This document shows positions 1 through 9,041 of a stretch of DNA of 64,000 nt, one piece after another; the stretch's first letter is position 1; every line of letters begins with the position of its first letter. The notes under the pieces were generated by a model. That model searched no databases, was not told where the DNA came from, and saw only the letters and a program-made list of their open reading frames with translations. The stretch comes from Pseudomonas sp. GM18 (GTDB lineage Bacteria > Pseudomonadota > Gammaproteobacteria > Pseudomonadales > Pseudomonadaceae). The stretch spans positions 62,001 through 126,000 of the forward strand of contig NZ_AKJT01000075.1 of NCBI RefSeq assembly GCF_000282195.1, in the 5' to 3' direction. Position numbers and translations under genes: made by a program.

Positions 1-795
1 GGCTTCAAGGGGCCTTTGGGGGCTCCGGTAACAGCGTGCGCAGCCGGGGTTCAGGCGATTGGTGACGCGGCGCGGTTGATTCGCTGCGGCGAGGCGGACA
101 TTGCGGTGTGTGGCGGAGCAGAGGCAGCGATCGATCGCGTCAGCCTCGCCGGGTTCGCCGCGGCGCGGGCCTTGTCCAGCGGTTACAACGACACCCCGGA
201 GCGCGCCTCGCGGCCGTTCGACAGTGGTCGCGATGGCTTTGTCATGGGCGAAGGCTCGGGCCTGCTGGTGATCGAATCCCTGGAGCATGCCCTGGCACGC
301 GGTGCTCAGCCGTTGGCCGAGTTGGTCGGTTACGGCACCAGCGCCGATGCCTATCACCTGACCGCCGGGCCGGAGGATGGCAGCGGTGCGCGTCGGGCGA
401 TGGCGCTGGCGTTGGCTCAGGCGGGTATTTCGCCGGCACAGGTGCAGCATCTCAATGCTCACGCCACTTCGACACCGGTTGGCGATCTTGGGGAGTTGGC
501 GGCCATCAAGTCGCTGTTCGGCTCGGACAACAAGATAGCGGTAACGTCGACCAAGTCCGCGACCGGGCATTTGCTCGGCGCCGCAGGCGGGATCGAGGCG
601 ATCTTTACGCTGCTGGCACTGCGCGATCAGGTGGTGCCGGCCACGCTCAACTTCGATAACCCGGATCCGGCGGCGCAAGGGGTGGACATCGTCCATGGCC
701 AGGCACGGCCAATGACCATTGACTACGCGATGTCCAACGGCTTTGGATTTGGCGGGGTGAACGCCAGCGTGTTGTTCAAATACTGGGAGGACTAG
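1..795 (+). CDS. Beta-ketoacyl-ACP synthase II-type condensing enzyme (3' part)
   Basis: The frame is open from base 1, so the true start lies outside the window and 264 residues are visible. The Cys-His-His triad of the FabF thiolase fold is complete: the nucleophile Cys in TACAAG (codon 37-39), His in NAHATST (460-462) and His in ATGHLLGAAGG (568-570). Such enzymes condense malonyl-ACP with an acyl-ACP by decarboxylative Claisen chemistry in the cytosol. The glycine-rich end NGFGFGGVNAS is typical. No fabG or acpP is seen beside it, and the next gene is a GntR regulator, so it may be an accessory FabF or part of a small secondary-lipid cluster to the left, not the housekeeping fabF. Confidence 0.85.
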   Translation, partial: GFKGPLGAPVTACAAGVQAIGDAARLIRCGEADIAVCGGAEAAIDRVSLAGFAAARALSSGYNDTPERASRPFDSGRDGFVMGEGSGLLVIESLEHALARGAQPLAELVGYGTSADAYHLTAGPEDGSGARRAMALALAQAGISPAQVQHLNAHATSTPVGDLGELAAIKSLFGSDNKIAVTSTKSATGHLLGAAGGIEAIFTLLALRDQVVPATLNFDNPDPAAQGVDIVHGQARPMTIDYAMSNGFGFGGVNASVLFKYWED

Positions 796-873
796 TTCAC
801 GACAGGCAGGTGATGGCACGAATAGTGATTACTCATTCGCAGACGATTGTTGAACAATCACGAGGCGTTGAGT

Positions 874-1527
874 ATGAGCAGCGGACTGTCCCTGGCCGAT
901 CACATCACATTGGAATTGCGCGCTGACATCATCGGCGGTCGTTTGCTGCCCGGCATGGCGCTGGTGGAAAACGATCTGGTGTCGGCCTACAACGCCTCGC
1001 GCAATACCATTCGCGAGGCGTTGCACCGTCTGGGGCAGGAAGGGCTGACCCGTTATGTCCGCAACAAGGGCGTGATGGTGCGCAGGCTGGGTGTCGATGA
1101 TGTGCGCGATCTGTTCAAGGTTCGGCGCACCCTGGAACTGCAAGCCATCAGCGCCAGTCAGCCATTGCGTGAGTATCAGTCCGACCGGATGCTCGAAGCC
1201 CTGGAGGCCACCGAGCTGGCCCGGGAGCGTGAGGACTGGCGCGCAGTCGGCACCCACAGCCTGGCCTTTCATCAACACATCGTAGGGTTGCTGCGCAGTC
1301 CATTGTTCGACGAGTTCTTCACCAACGTCGTCGCGCAACTGCGCCTGGTGTTTTGCACCGCTCCCGATGAATCACGTTTTCAGGCGCCCTGGCTGGCGCG
1401 TGACCGGCAGATACATGACTTGCTGGCCGACGGCGACAAACGCGCGGCCGGCGACGCCATGAGCCTTTATCTCGACGACTCCGAACACCTCCTGTTGCAG
1501 ATGCTTGCCCCTTCTTCCCATCACTGA
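874..1527 (+). CDS. GntR-family regulator, FadR/FCD subfamily
   Basis: A 217-residue cytosolic transcription factor. Residues about 8-75 form the winged helix-turn-helix (ITLELRADIIGG, then NASRNTIREALHRLGQEG, the GntR recognition segment). Residues about 80-205 form an alpha-helical FCD ligand domain with conserved acidic and His residues (TLELQAI, AFHQHIV) that usually bind a metal and a carboxylate. The ATG at 874 was chosen because GAGG lies eight bases upstream; an upstream TTG at 847 has no ribosome site. Only 15 bp separate it from the following DUF1989 gene, so it probably controls that gene and senses a related small acid or amine. The ligand is unknown. Confidence 0.85.
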   Translation: MSSGLSLADHITLELRADIIGGRLLPGMALVENDLVSAYNASRNTIREALHRLGQEGLTRYVRNKGVMVRRLGVDDVRDLFKVRRTLELQAISASQPLREYQSDRMLEALEATELAREREDWRAVGTHSLAFHQHIVGLLRSPLFDEFFTNVVAQLRLVFCTAPDESRFQAPWLARDRQIHDLLADGDKRAAGDAMSLYLDDSEHLLLQMLAPSSHH

Positions 1528-1542
1528 TCGAGGATTTGTGCC

Positions 1543-2394
1543 ATGTACAAAGACTATCCGGCGGCCTATCAAGTCAGCAAAGGCTCGGCCTTGCAGGTGG
1601 ACACAGCCTTTTATGAAAGGATTCGTGACCAGAAAGCGGGGCGCACGCTGATCGAGCAGTTCGAAGTGCCGATCCGCACCGGTCGCGCCTGGAATGTACC
1701 GGCCGGGCATGTGTTCAGGGTCACGACCCCGGTCGGCCCGCAAGTCGGGGATTTCAATGTGTGGAATGCCCACGATCCACGCGAGCGCTTGTGGGCGGCG
1801 CGGACCCGACAGTTGCAGGGTGCCCATGTCAGCACCCATGACCGGCTCTGGTCGAACCTGCCATTTCTACGGCCGCTGGTGACCATTACCGACGATAGCC
1901 TGGCTGGTTATGGCATCGACGAGCACGGCGGGCGTCTGCACGATTTGCTGGGAACGCGCTGCGATCCTTACGTGAACAAAATGCTTACCGGCGAAGACTT
2001 CCATCATCACTGCCACTCCAACCTGACTCGAGCCGTATTACCCCATGGCCTGACCGAGTTTGACGTGCATGACGTGCTGAACATTTTCCAGTGCACCGGC
2101 CTGAATCACGATGACCTGTATTTCATGAAAGCCTGCCCGGCGCAGAAGGGCGATTACCTGGAGTTCTTTGCCGAGATTGATCTGCTGTGTGCGCTATCGA
2201 CCTGCCCGGGCGGCGATCTGTCGCTCGCCATGTGGGGGCCGGATGCGCAGGATCCGTTGAGCGTGTGTCGCCCGCTGGGAGTGGAGATTTACCGGTTGGA
2301 GGACTCGTTGCTTGAAGGCTGGAGCCAGCCGGAGCGTGCGGCTTACAAAGGGTTGCATGGCTTGCACATTGCCAAGGCGGCTTGGGAAAAGTGA
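1543..2394 (+). CDS. DUF1989 / urea carboxylase-associated family protein
   Basis: A 283-residue cytosolic protein of the DUF1989 family. The family signature is clear: GQ-like N-terminal core (PVGPQVGDFNVWNAHD), a Cys at CDPYVNK, HHHCHSNL, and a C-terminal cysteine cluster MKACPAQKGDYL followed by CALSTCPGGD, likely metal ligands. Known members act as paired subunits with urea/guanidine carboxylase, where they deiminate carboxyguanidine. Here there is only one copy and no carboxylase in sight, so a different C-N substrate is possible. GAGG ten bases before the ATG supports the start. It follows the GntR regulator by 15 bp and a permease gene lies just beyond on the other strand. Confidence 0.8.
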   Translation: MYKDYPAAYQVSKGSALQVDTAFYERIRDQKAGRTLIEQFEVPIRTGRAWNVPAGHVFRVTTPVGPQVGDFNVWNAHDPRERLWAARTRQLQGAHVSTHDRLWSNLPFLRPLVTITDDSLAGYGIDEHGGRLHDLLGTRCDPYVNKMLTGEDFHHHCHSNLTRAVLPHGLTEFDVHDVLNIFQCTGLNHDDLYFMKACPAQKGDYLEFFAEIDLLCALSTCPGGDLSLAMWGPDAQDPLSVCRPLGVEIYRLEDSLLEGWSQPERAAYKGLHGLHIAKAAWEK

Positions 2395-2440
2395 AGGGGC
2401 TTTTGTGGCGAGGGGGCAATCCCCTCACCACAGTTTCGGT
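2395..2440. repeat. REP-like palindrome (TGTGG class)
   Basis: Short imperfect palindrome with the core TTGTGGCGAGGGGGC and AATCCCCTCACCACAG, the form of REP sequence common between Pseudomonas genes. It sits between two convergent genes, ending exactly at the stop of the small gene on the minus strand, and could act as a weak bidirectional transcription stop. Confidence 0.6.
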
Positions 2441-2607
2441 CAGCGGTCCTGCGCATCCTTGGCGTCCGCTTCAGCATTGCGTTCGGCGACGCGTTTACGT
2501 TGCTCATCGGTCAGTTCGACCTTGTTGGCGGTGTCACGCAGCAACAGCAAACCGCCAACGATCGAGCCGATGGCAACGATCAGAATCAACCAGGCATACC
2601 AGGGCAT
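2440..2607 (-). CDS. Small DUF2897-like membrane protein
   Basis: A 55-residue protein. One transmembrane helix spans roughly residues 5-23 (YAWLILIVAIGSIVGGLLLL), followed by a charged cytosolic tail rich in Asp, Glu, Lys and Arg that is probably helical. The start at 2607 was chosen because AAGGAG lies five bases upstream; a longer reading frame to 2664 lacks a ribosome site. It resembles the small DUF2897 proteins of gamma-proteobacteria, whose role is not known. It is transcribed in the same direction as the permease gene upstream, with a gap of about 145 bp. Confidence 0.7.
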   Translation of the reverse strand: MPWYAWLILIVAIGSIVGGLLLLRDTANKVELTDEQRKRVAERNAEADAKDAQDR

Positions 2608-2751
2608 AGGCGTTCTCCTTGAGGGCAGGTCGGTGGGCGAGGGTTTCGCCAACCGATCGTGCATACCACTTTTGAGCGATCAATTTTCGCAGTGGTTCCA
2701 TTCTATGCCTGATATGCCCTGGACGCCGTACATCCTTGGAGCAGCGACTGT

Positions 2752-4116
2752 TTAGAGCCCGGTCAACATCGCATCCGCCGGCGCATCGGCACGCAGTTGC
2801 GCCGTCAGCATGAAGTACACGAAACCCACCGCCATGAAGCCGAGGAAGATCAACCCGATCAAGGTGTTGAACCAGGCCATCGCCACCAGGCAAATCACCG
2901 CCAACACCAGCGCAATGAATGGCACCAACGGGTAGCAAGGCGCGCGAAAAGTGCGTTCCAGGTTCGGTTCGGTTTTGCGCAGTTTGAACAGGCTGAGCAT
3001 GCTCATGATGTACATCACGATCGCTCCGAAAACAGCTATGGTGATCATCGCCGCCGTCAGCGTCATGCCGCCGAGGTTGATCAAACCGTCGCTGTAAATC
3101 GCCGCGATACCGATCACGCCACCGGCGATGATTGCCCGGTGCGGGGTCTGGAAGCGCGACAGTTTGGCCAGGGAGGCCGGCAGGTAACCGGCCCGGGCGA
3201 GGGCGAAGAACTGCCGCGAGTAGCCGAGGATGATCCCGTGGAAACTCGCCACCAGGCCGAACAGGCCGATCCACACCAGCATGTGCAACCAGCCGGAGCT
3301 TTCGCCGACCACGGCTTTCATCGCTTGCGGCAGCGGATCGTTGATGTTCGACAGGGTGCGCCAGTCGCCGACGCCGCCGGCAAAGAACATCACGCCCATG
3401 GCCAGCAGCACCAGCGTCAGGATGCCGCTGATGTAGGCCTTGGGAATCGTGCGCTTCGGGTCCTTGGCTTCTTCGGCGGCCATGGCCGCGCCTTCGATAG
3501 CCAGGAAGAACCAGATGGCAAACGGAATGGCCGCGAACATCCCGGCAATCGCCGGCGCACCGAACACATCGGAGCCGGCCCAGCCATTGAGCGCGAAGTT
3601 GCTGAAGCTGAACGCCGGGGCGACCACGCCCATGAATACCAGCAATTCGGCGACCGCCAATACGCAGACCACCAGTTCGAAGGTCGCGGCCAGTTTCACG
3701 CCGAGAATGTTCAGGCCCATGAACACGATATATGCCCCGACCGCCGCGTGTTTCGGGTCCAGGGCCGGAAACTGCACGTTCAAGTAGGCGCCGATCGCCA
3801 GGGCAATCGCTGGCGGCGCGAAGACGAATTCGATCAGGGTCGCCAACCCGGCAATCAATCCACCTTTCTCGCCAAAGGCACGGCGGCTGTAGGCAAAGGG
3901 ACCGCCGGCATGGGGAATCGCGGTGGTCAGCTCGGTGAAACTGAAGATGAAGCAGGTGTACATCGTTGCGACCATGAATGAGGTCACCAGAAAGCCCAGC
4001 GTACCAGCCACGCCCCAGCCGTAACTCCAGCCGAAGTACTCACCGGAAATCACCAGCCCGACCGCGATTCCCCACAGGTGCAGCGTGCCCAGCGTGGGTT
4101 TGAGTTGTGTGTTCAT
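2752..4116 (-). CDS. eat: Ethanolamine-type permease (APC superfamily)
   Basis: A 454-residue inner-membrane transporter with about twelve hydrophobic segments. The APC signature around the first helices is clear (HLWGIAVGLVISGEYFGWSYG, then TELTTAIPHAGGPFAYSRRA), followed by the amine-binding helix IEGAAMAAEEAKDP. The family takes up ethanolamine or similar amines driven by the proton gradient. GGGAG upstream of the ATG at 4116 sets the start; the frame extends upstream to 4332 without a ribosome site. In many pseudomonads eat sits beside eutBC; here those genes are absent and the nearest enzyme is the DUF1989 protein, so the substrate should be regarded as an amine of uncertain identity. 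Confidence 0.8.
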   Translation of the reverse strand: MNTQLKPTLGTLHLWGIAVGLVISGEYFGWSYGWGVAGTLGFLVTSFMVATMYTCFIFSFTELTTAIPHAGGPFAYSRRAFGEKGGLIAGLATLIEFVFAPPAIALAIGAYLNVQFPALDPKHAAVGAYIVFMGLNILGVKLAATFELVVCVLAVAELLVFMGVVAPAFSFSNFALNGWAGSDVFGAPAIAGMFAAIPFAIWFFLAIEGAAMAAEEAKDPKRTIPKAYISGILTLVLLAMGVMFFAGGVGDWRTLSNINDPLPQAMKAVVGESSGWLHMLVWIGLFGLVASFHGIILGYSRQFFALARAGYLPASLAKLSRFQTPHRAIIAGGVIGIAAIYSDGLINLGGMTLTAAMITIAVFGAIVMYIMSMLSLFKLRKTEPNLERTFRAPCYPLVPFIALVLAVICLVAMAWFNTLIGLIFLGFMAVGFVYFMLTAQLRADAPADAMLTGL

Positions 4117-4431
4117 GTGTTGCTCCCTGAACGGTTTGGAAAGCTCAGGGGAGGGCGTGTGCAGCGGGCGTGCCAGTATTGTGATGGCGGTCGTAAAGCG
4201 CGAAAAGGTGTCGTATCGGGGATGTTCGCTGCTATATGAGTATCTTTTGTGCGCCAGTTGGGGGCGTTGTTGGCTGTTCCGCCGCCTTCGCGGGCAAGCC
4301 TGTAACCCGGCATAAACCCACTCTTTACGCATTCTTTATGCCCCGCCACACCCCTCGATCTCGCGCCTTTACAGCCTCCCTGCCGACAATCACTCCACAC
4401 GCGGCAATACGCCGTAACACGGAGAACTTCC
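4117..4431. promoter_or_regulatory. Divergent promoter region between eat and kdpF
   Basis: 315 bp that must carry the promoters of the permease gene (leftward) and of the kdp operon (rightward). It holds a REP half-site (CGCCTTCGCGGGCAAGCC, 4287-4304) and the KdpE-like box described separately. No coding potential beyond chance was seen. Confidence 0.6.
4324..4347 (+). promoter_or_regulatory. Putative KdpE operator
   Basis: The bases read TTTACG, five bases, TTTATG, then CCCCGCC. The E. coli kdpFABC operator, as I remember it, is TTTATA, five bases, TTTACA, then CCCCGCCC. The hexamer spacing and the trailing C-rich block match. It lies about 85 bp upstream of the kdpF start, a suitable place for an OmpR-family activator. 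Recognised by eye, not by footprint. Confidence 0.6.
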
Positions 4432-4521
4432 ATGAGCGTTCTGGACGGAGTGTCACTGCTATTGGCAGTGGGGCTGTTCATTTATCTGTTGGTTGCGCTG
4501 TTGCGCGCGGACCGGAACTAG
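4432..4521 (+). CDS. kdpF: KdpF, small subunit of the K+-transporting ATPase
   Basis: Encodes 29 residues: MSVLDGVSLLLAVGLFIYLL followed by VALLRADRN. This is a single membrane helix with a short charged tail, the normal size and form of KdpF, which sits against KdpA and stabilises the KdpFABC complex in the inner membrane. GGAG lies a few bases upstream of the ATG. Eight bases separate the stop from the kdpA start, and the GGAG that serves kdpA overlaps the last base of this stop codon, so the two genes are translated as a unit. Confidence 0.9.
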   Translation: MSVLDGVSLLLAVGLFIYLLVALLRADRN

Positions 4522-4529
4522 GAGCGGCT

Positions 4530-6224
4530 ATGCACAGTTATGACTATTGGCTGATTCTCGCCTTCTTCGCTGTGGTGCTGATTCCGGCACCGTTTCTGGG
4601 GCGCTTCTACTACAAGGTGATGGAAGGGCAGCGCACCTGGCTTTCGCCGATCCTCGGCCCGGTGGAGCGTGGCTGCTATCGGGTGGCCGGGGTCGATCCG
4701 CAGGCCGAACAGAGCTGGCAGAAATACACCCTGGCCTTGCTCGCCTTCAACCTCGCGGGCTTTTTGCTGTTGTTCGCGATCCTGTTGTTCCAGGACCACT
4801 TGCCGCTGAACCCGCAAAACCTGCCGGGCCAGGAGTGGACGCAAGCGTTCAATACCGCTGTCAGCTTCATGACCAATACCAACTGGCAGTCCTACAGTGG
4901 CGAAGCATCCCTGAGCTACTTGAGCCAGATGGTCGGCCTCACCGTGCAGAACTTCGTCAGCGCCGCCACCGGGCTGGCGGTGCTGGTCGCCCTTTGCCGC
5001 GGCATCGGTCGCAAGTCCACCAAGACGCTCGGCAACTTCTGGGTCGACATGACCCGCGCCACCCTCTATGGCCTGTTGCCGTTGTGCCTGCTGCTGGCGC
5101 TGTATCTGGTGTGGCAGGGTGTGCCGCAAACCTTCGCGCAGTATGTGAGTGCCGTGACGATGCAGGGCGTCGATCAGGTGATTCCACTCGGCCCGGCCGC
5201 CAGCCAGATTGCGATCAAGCAACTTGGCACCAACGGCGGTGGCTTCTTCGGCGTCAACTCAGCGCATCCGTTCGAGAACCCGACGGCATGGAGCAACCTG
5301 TTTGAAGTCGCCTCGATCATTCTGATCCCGGTGGCGCTGGTGTTCACCTTCGGCCATTACGTGAAAGACCTGCGTCAGAGCCGCGCGATCATCGCCTGCA
5401 TGCTGGCGCTGTTTTTGATCGGCGGCGCGACGTCGCTGTGGGCTGAATACCAACCCAATCCAACCCTGGCCAACGTCGCCGTCGAACAGACCGCGCCGCT
5501 GGAAGGCAAGGAGGCGCGTTTCGGCACCACCGCCACCGTGCTGTGGTCGGTGACCACCACCGCGGCGTCGAACGGTTCGGTCAACGCCATGCACGACAGC
5601 CTCAACCCGCTGACCGGCATGGTCGCGATGGTCAACATGATGGTCGGCGAAGTGATCTTCGGCGGCGTCGGCGCCGGGCTCTACGGCATGTTGCTCAACG
5701 TGCTGATCGCGGTGTTTCTCGCCGGCCTGATGATCGGCCGCACGCCGGAATACCTCGGCAAAAAACTGCAAGCCCGGGAAGTTCAGCTGCTGGTGGTGAC
5801 CTTGCTGGTGATGCCGGTGGGTGTGTTGGTGCTCGGCGCAATTGCCGCCAGCCTGCCAGGCCCGGTGGCGGCGGTGAGCAACCCCGGTGCTCACGGTTTC
5901 AGCCAGTTGCTCTACGCCTACACCTCGGCCAGTGCCAACAACGGTTCTGCGTTTGGCGGCTTCGGTGCCAACACCGCGTTCCACAACCTGATGCTGGGCC
6001 TGGGCATGTTGATCGGGCGCTTCGGTTACATCCTGCCGGTGCTGGCCTTGGCCGGCAGCCTCGCGATGAAGAAAACCGCGCCGATCGGCCAGAACAGCTT
6101 CCCGACCCATGGCCCGCTGTTCGTAACCCTGTTGACCGTGACCATCTTGCTGGTGGGTGGTTTGACCTTCCTGCCAACCCTGGCGCTGGGTCCGATTGCT
6201 GAACACTTGAGCATGGCCTTCTAA
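4530..6224 (+). CDS. kdpA: KdpA, potassium-binding channel-like subunit
   Basis: A 564-residue inner-membrane protein with ten or more helices. It binds K+ from the periplasm through four pore loops of the channel superfamily; visible filter segments include TNTNWQSYSGE, the third-loop TNGGGFFGVNSAHPFENP, and SANNGSAFGGFG near the C-terminus. Length is normal for the family. The start at 4530 follows GGAG by four bases and lies just after the kdpF stop; the frame remains open far upstream but that part does not resemble KdpA. Second gene of kdpFABC. Confidence 0.97.
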   Translation: MHSYDYWLILAFFAVVLIPAPFLGRFYYKVMEGQRTWLSPILGPVERGCYRVAGVDPQAEQSWQKYTLALLAFNLAGFLLLFAILLFQDHLPLNPQNLPGQEWTQAFNTAVSFMTNTNWQSYSGEASLSYLSQMVGLTVQNFVSAATGLAVLVALCRGIGRKSTKTLGNFWVDMTRATLYGLLPLCLLLALYLVWQGVPQTFAQYVSAVTMQGVDQVIPLGPAASQIAIKQLGTNGGGFFGVNSAHPFENPTAWSNLFEVASIILIPVALVFTFGHYVKDLRQSRAIIACMLALFLIGGATSLWAEYQPNPTLANVAVEQTAPLEGKEARFGTTATVLWSVTTTAASNGSVNAMHDSLNPLTGMVAMVNMMVGEVIFGGVGAGLYGMLLNVLIAVFLAGLMIGRTPEYLGKKLQAREVQLLVVTLLVMPVGVLVLGAIAASLPGPVAAVSNPGAHGFSQLLYAYTSASANNGSAFGGFGANTAFHNLMLGLGMLIGRFGYILPVLALAGSLAMKKTAPIGQNSFPTHGPLFVTLLTVTILLVGGLTFLPTLALGPIAEHLSMAF

Positions 6225-6234
6225 GGAGTCGATG

Positions 6235-8292
<2,058 letters not shown>

Positions 8293-8300
8293 CTCTGCAT

Positions 8301-8323
8301 GGCGGTGTGTCAGACACACCGCC
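8301..8323 (+). repeat. Perfect hairpin between kdpB and kdpC
   Basis: GGCGGTGTGT, then CAG, then ACACACCGCC: a ten-base-pair perfect stem with a three-base loop, in the 55-bp gap inside the operon. There is no T run, so it is unlikely to stop transcription outright. It may protect the 3' end of processed kdpAB mRNA or lower KdpC output. The same type of palindrome occurs as a short repeat elsewhere in pseudomonads. Confidence 0.65.
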
Positions 8324-8347
8324 TTCTCTGAATTCGAGGATTTTGAA

Positions 8348-8893
8348 ATGTCCACACTGATACGTCCGGCCCTGAGCCTGCTGGTGCTGATGACTCTGAT
8401 CACCGGCGTCGCCTACCCCTTGGTAGTGACCGGCGTTGCCCAGGTTGCCTTCCCGGACCAGGCCAATGGCAGCCTGGTGCGCGATGCCGACGGCAAGGTC
8501 CGCGGCTCGTCGCTGATTGCCCAGGATTTCGTCGGCGATGCGTGGTTCCACCCACGGCCATCGGCCGGTGCCTTTGCCACCGTGTCGAGCAGCGCCAGCA
8601 ACCTCTCGCCCAGCAATCCGGCGCTCGCCACTCGGGTGATCGACGAGGCCAATAAACTGCAAGTGCCCGGTCAGGGGCCGGTGCCATTGGCCTTGCTGAC
8701 CACCTCCGGCAGCGGTCTGGATCCGCACTTGCCACCGGCCGCAATTGCCTATCAACTGGCGCGTGTCGCGGCGGCGCGCAATCTGCCGGTGTCTACGCTT
8801 GAGCAACTGCTGGACGCGCACACCGAGCAACCGTTGGTGGGGCCGCCGGTGGTGAATGTGCTTGAGTTGAATGCGGCGCTGGAAAAGCTGTAA
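8348..8893 (+). CDS. kdpC: KdpC, accessory subunit of the K+-transporting ATPase
   Basis: A 181-residue protein with one N-terminal membrane helix (about residues 10-31, SLLVLMTLITGVAYPLVVTG) and a periplasmic domain. Family motifs include DANGSLV-like QANGSLVRDADGK, the W-H-P of AWFHPRPSA, and the conserved tail TEQPLVGPPVVNVLELN. KdpC bridges KdpA and KdpB and raises affinity for ATP and K+. GAGGA upstream supports the start. Last gene of the structural operon before a palindromic element. Confidence 0.95.
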   Translation: MSTLIRPALSLLVLMTLITGVAYPLVVTGVAQVAFPDQANGSLVRDADGKVRGSSLIAQDFVGDAWFHPRPSAGAFATVSSSASNLSPSNPALATRVIDEANKLQVPGQGPVPLALLTTSGSGLDPHLPPAAIAYQLARVAAARNLPVSTLEQLLDAHTEQPLVGPPVVNVLELNAALEKL

Positions 8894-8911
8894 AGGTTAG
8901 ACGGTTGGAAG

Positions 8912-9021
8912 GATCGTTCCCACGCTCTGCGTGGGAACGCATCTATGGACGCTCTGCGTCCGCTTCGGCTGGGGCGCGGAGCGCCCCGGGCTGCATTCCC
9001 ACGCAGAGCGTGGGAACGATC
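8912..9021. repeat. 110-bp palindromic element with 26-bp terminal inverted repeats, copy 1
   Basis: Begins GATCGTTCCCACGCTCTGCG and ends with the exact reverse complement; the perfect terminal repeats are 26 bp. The middle holds a second GC-rich palindrome around GGACGCTCTGCGTCC and GGGGCGCGGAGCGCCCC. Two more copies lie at 12451-12562 and 48587-48693. It has no coding capacity and looks like a mobile, non-autonomous repeat of the REP/MITE kind. This copy separates kdpC from kdpD. Confidence 0.85.
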
Positions 9022-9041
9022 AATTAGAGAGAACTTCAAGC

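Noticed and set aside
2797..3981. Long open frame of 394 codons on the plus strand opposite the permease gene
   Set aside because: Composition is Arg/Gln/His-rich as expected of a shadow of a GC-rich membrane-protein gene; the minus-strand frame has family motifs.
4236..4529. Upstream extension of kdpA through the promoter and kdpF
   Set aside because: It would overlap kdpF in another frame and lacks similarity to KdpA; the ribosome site before 4530 is clear.
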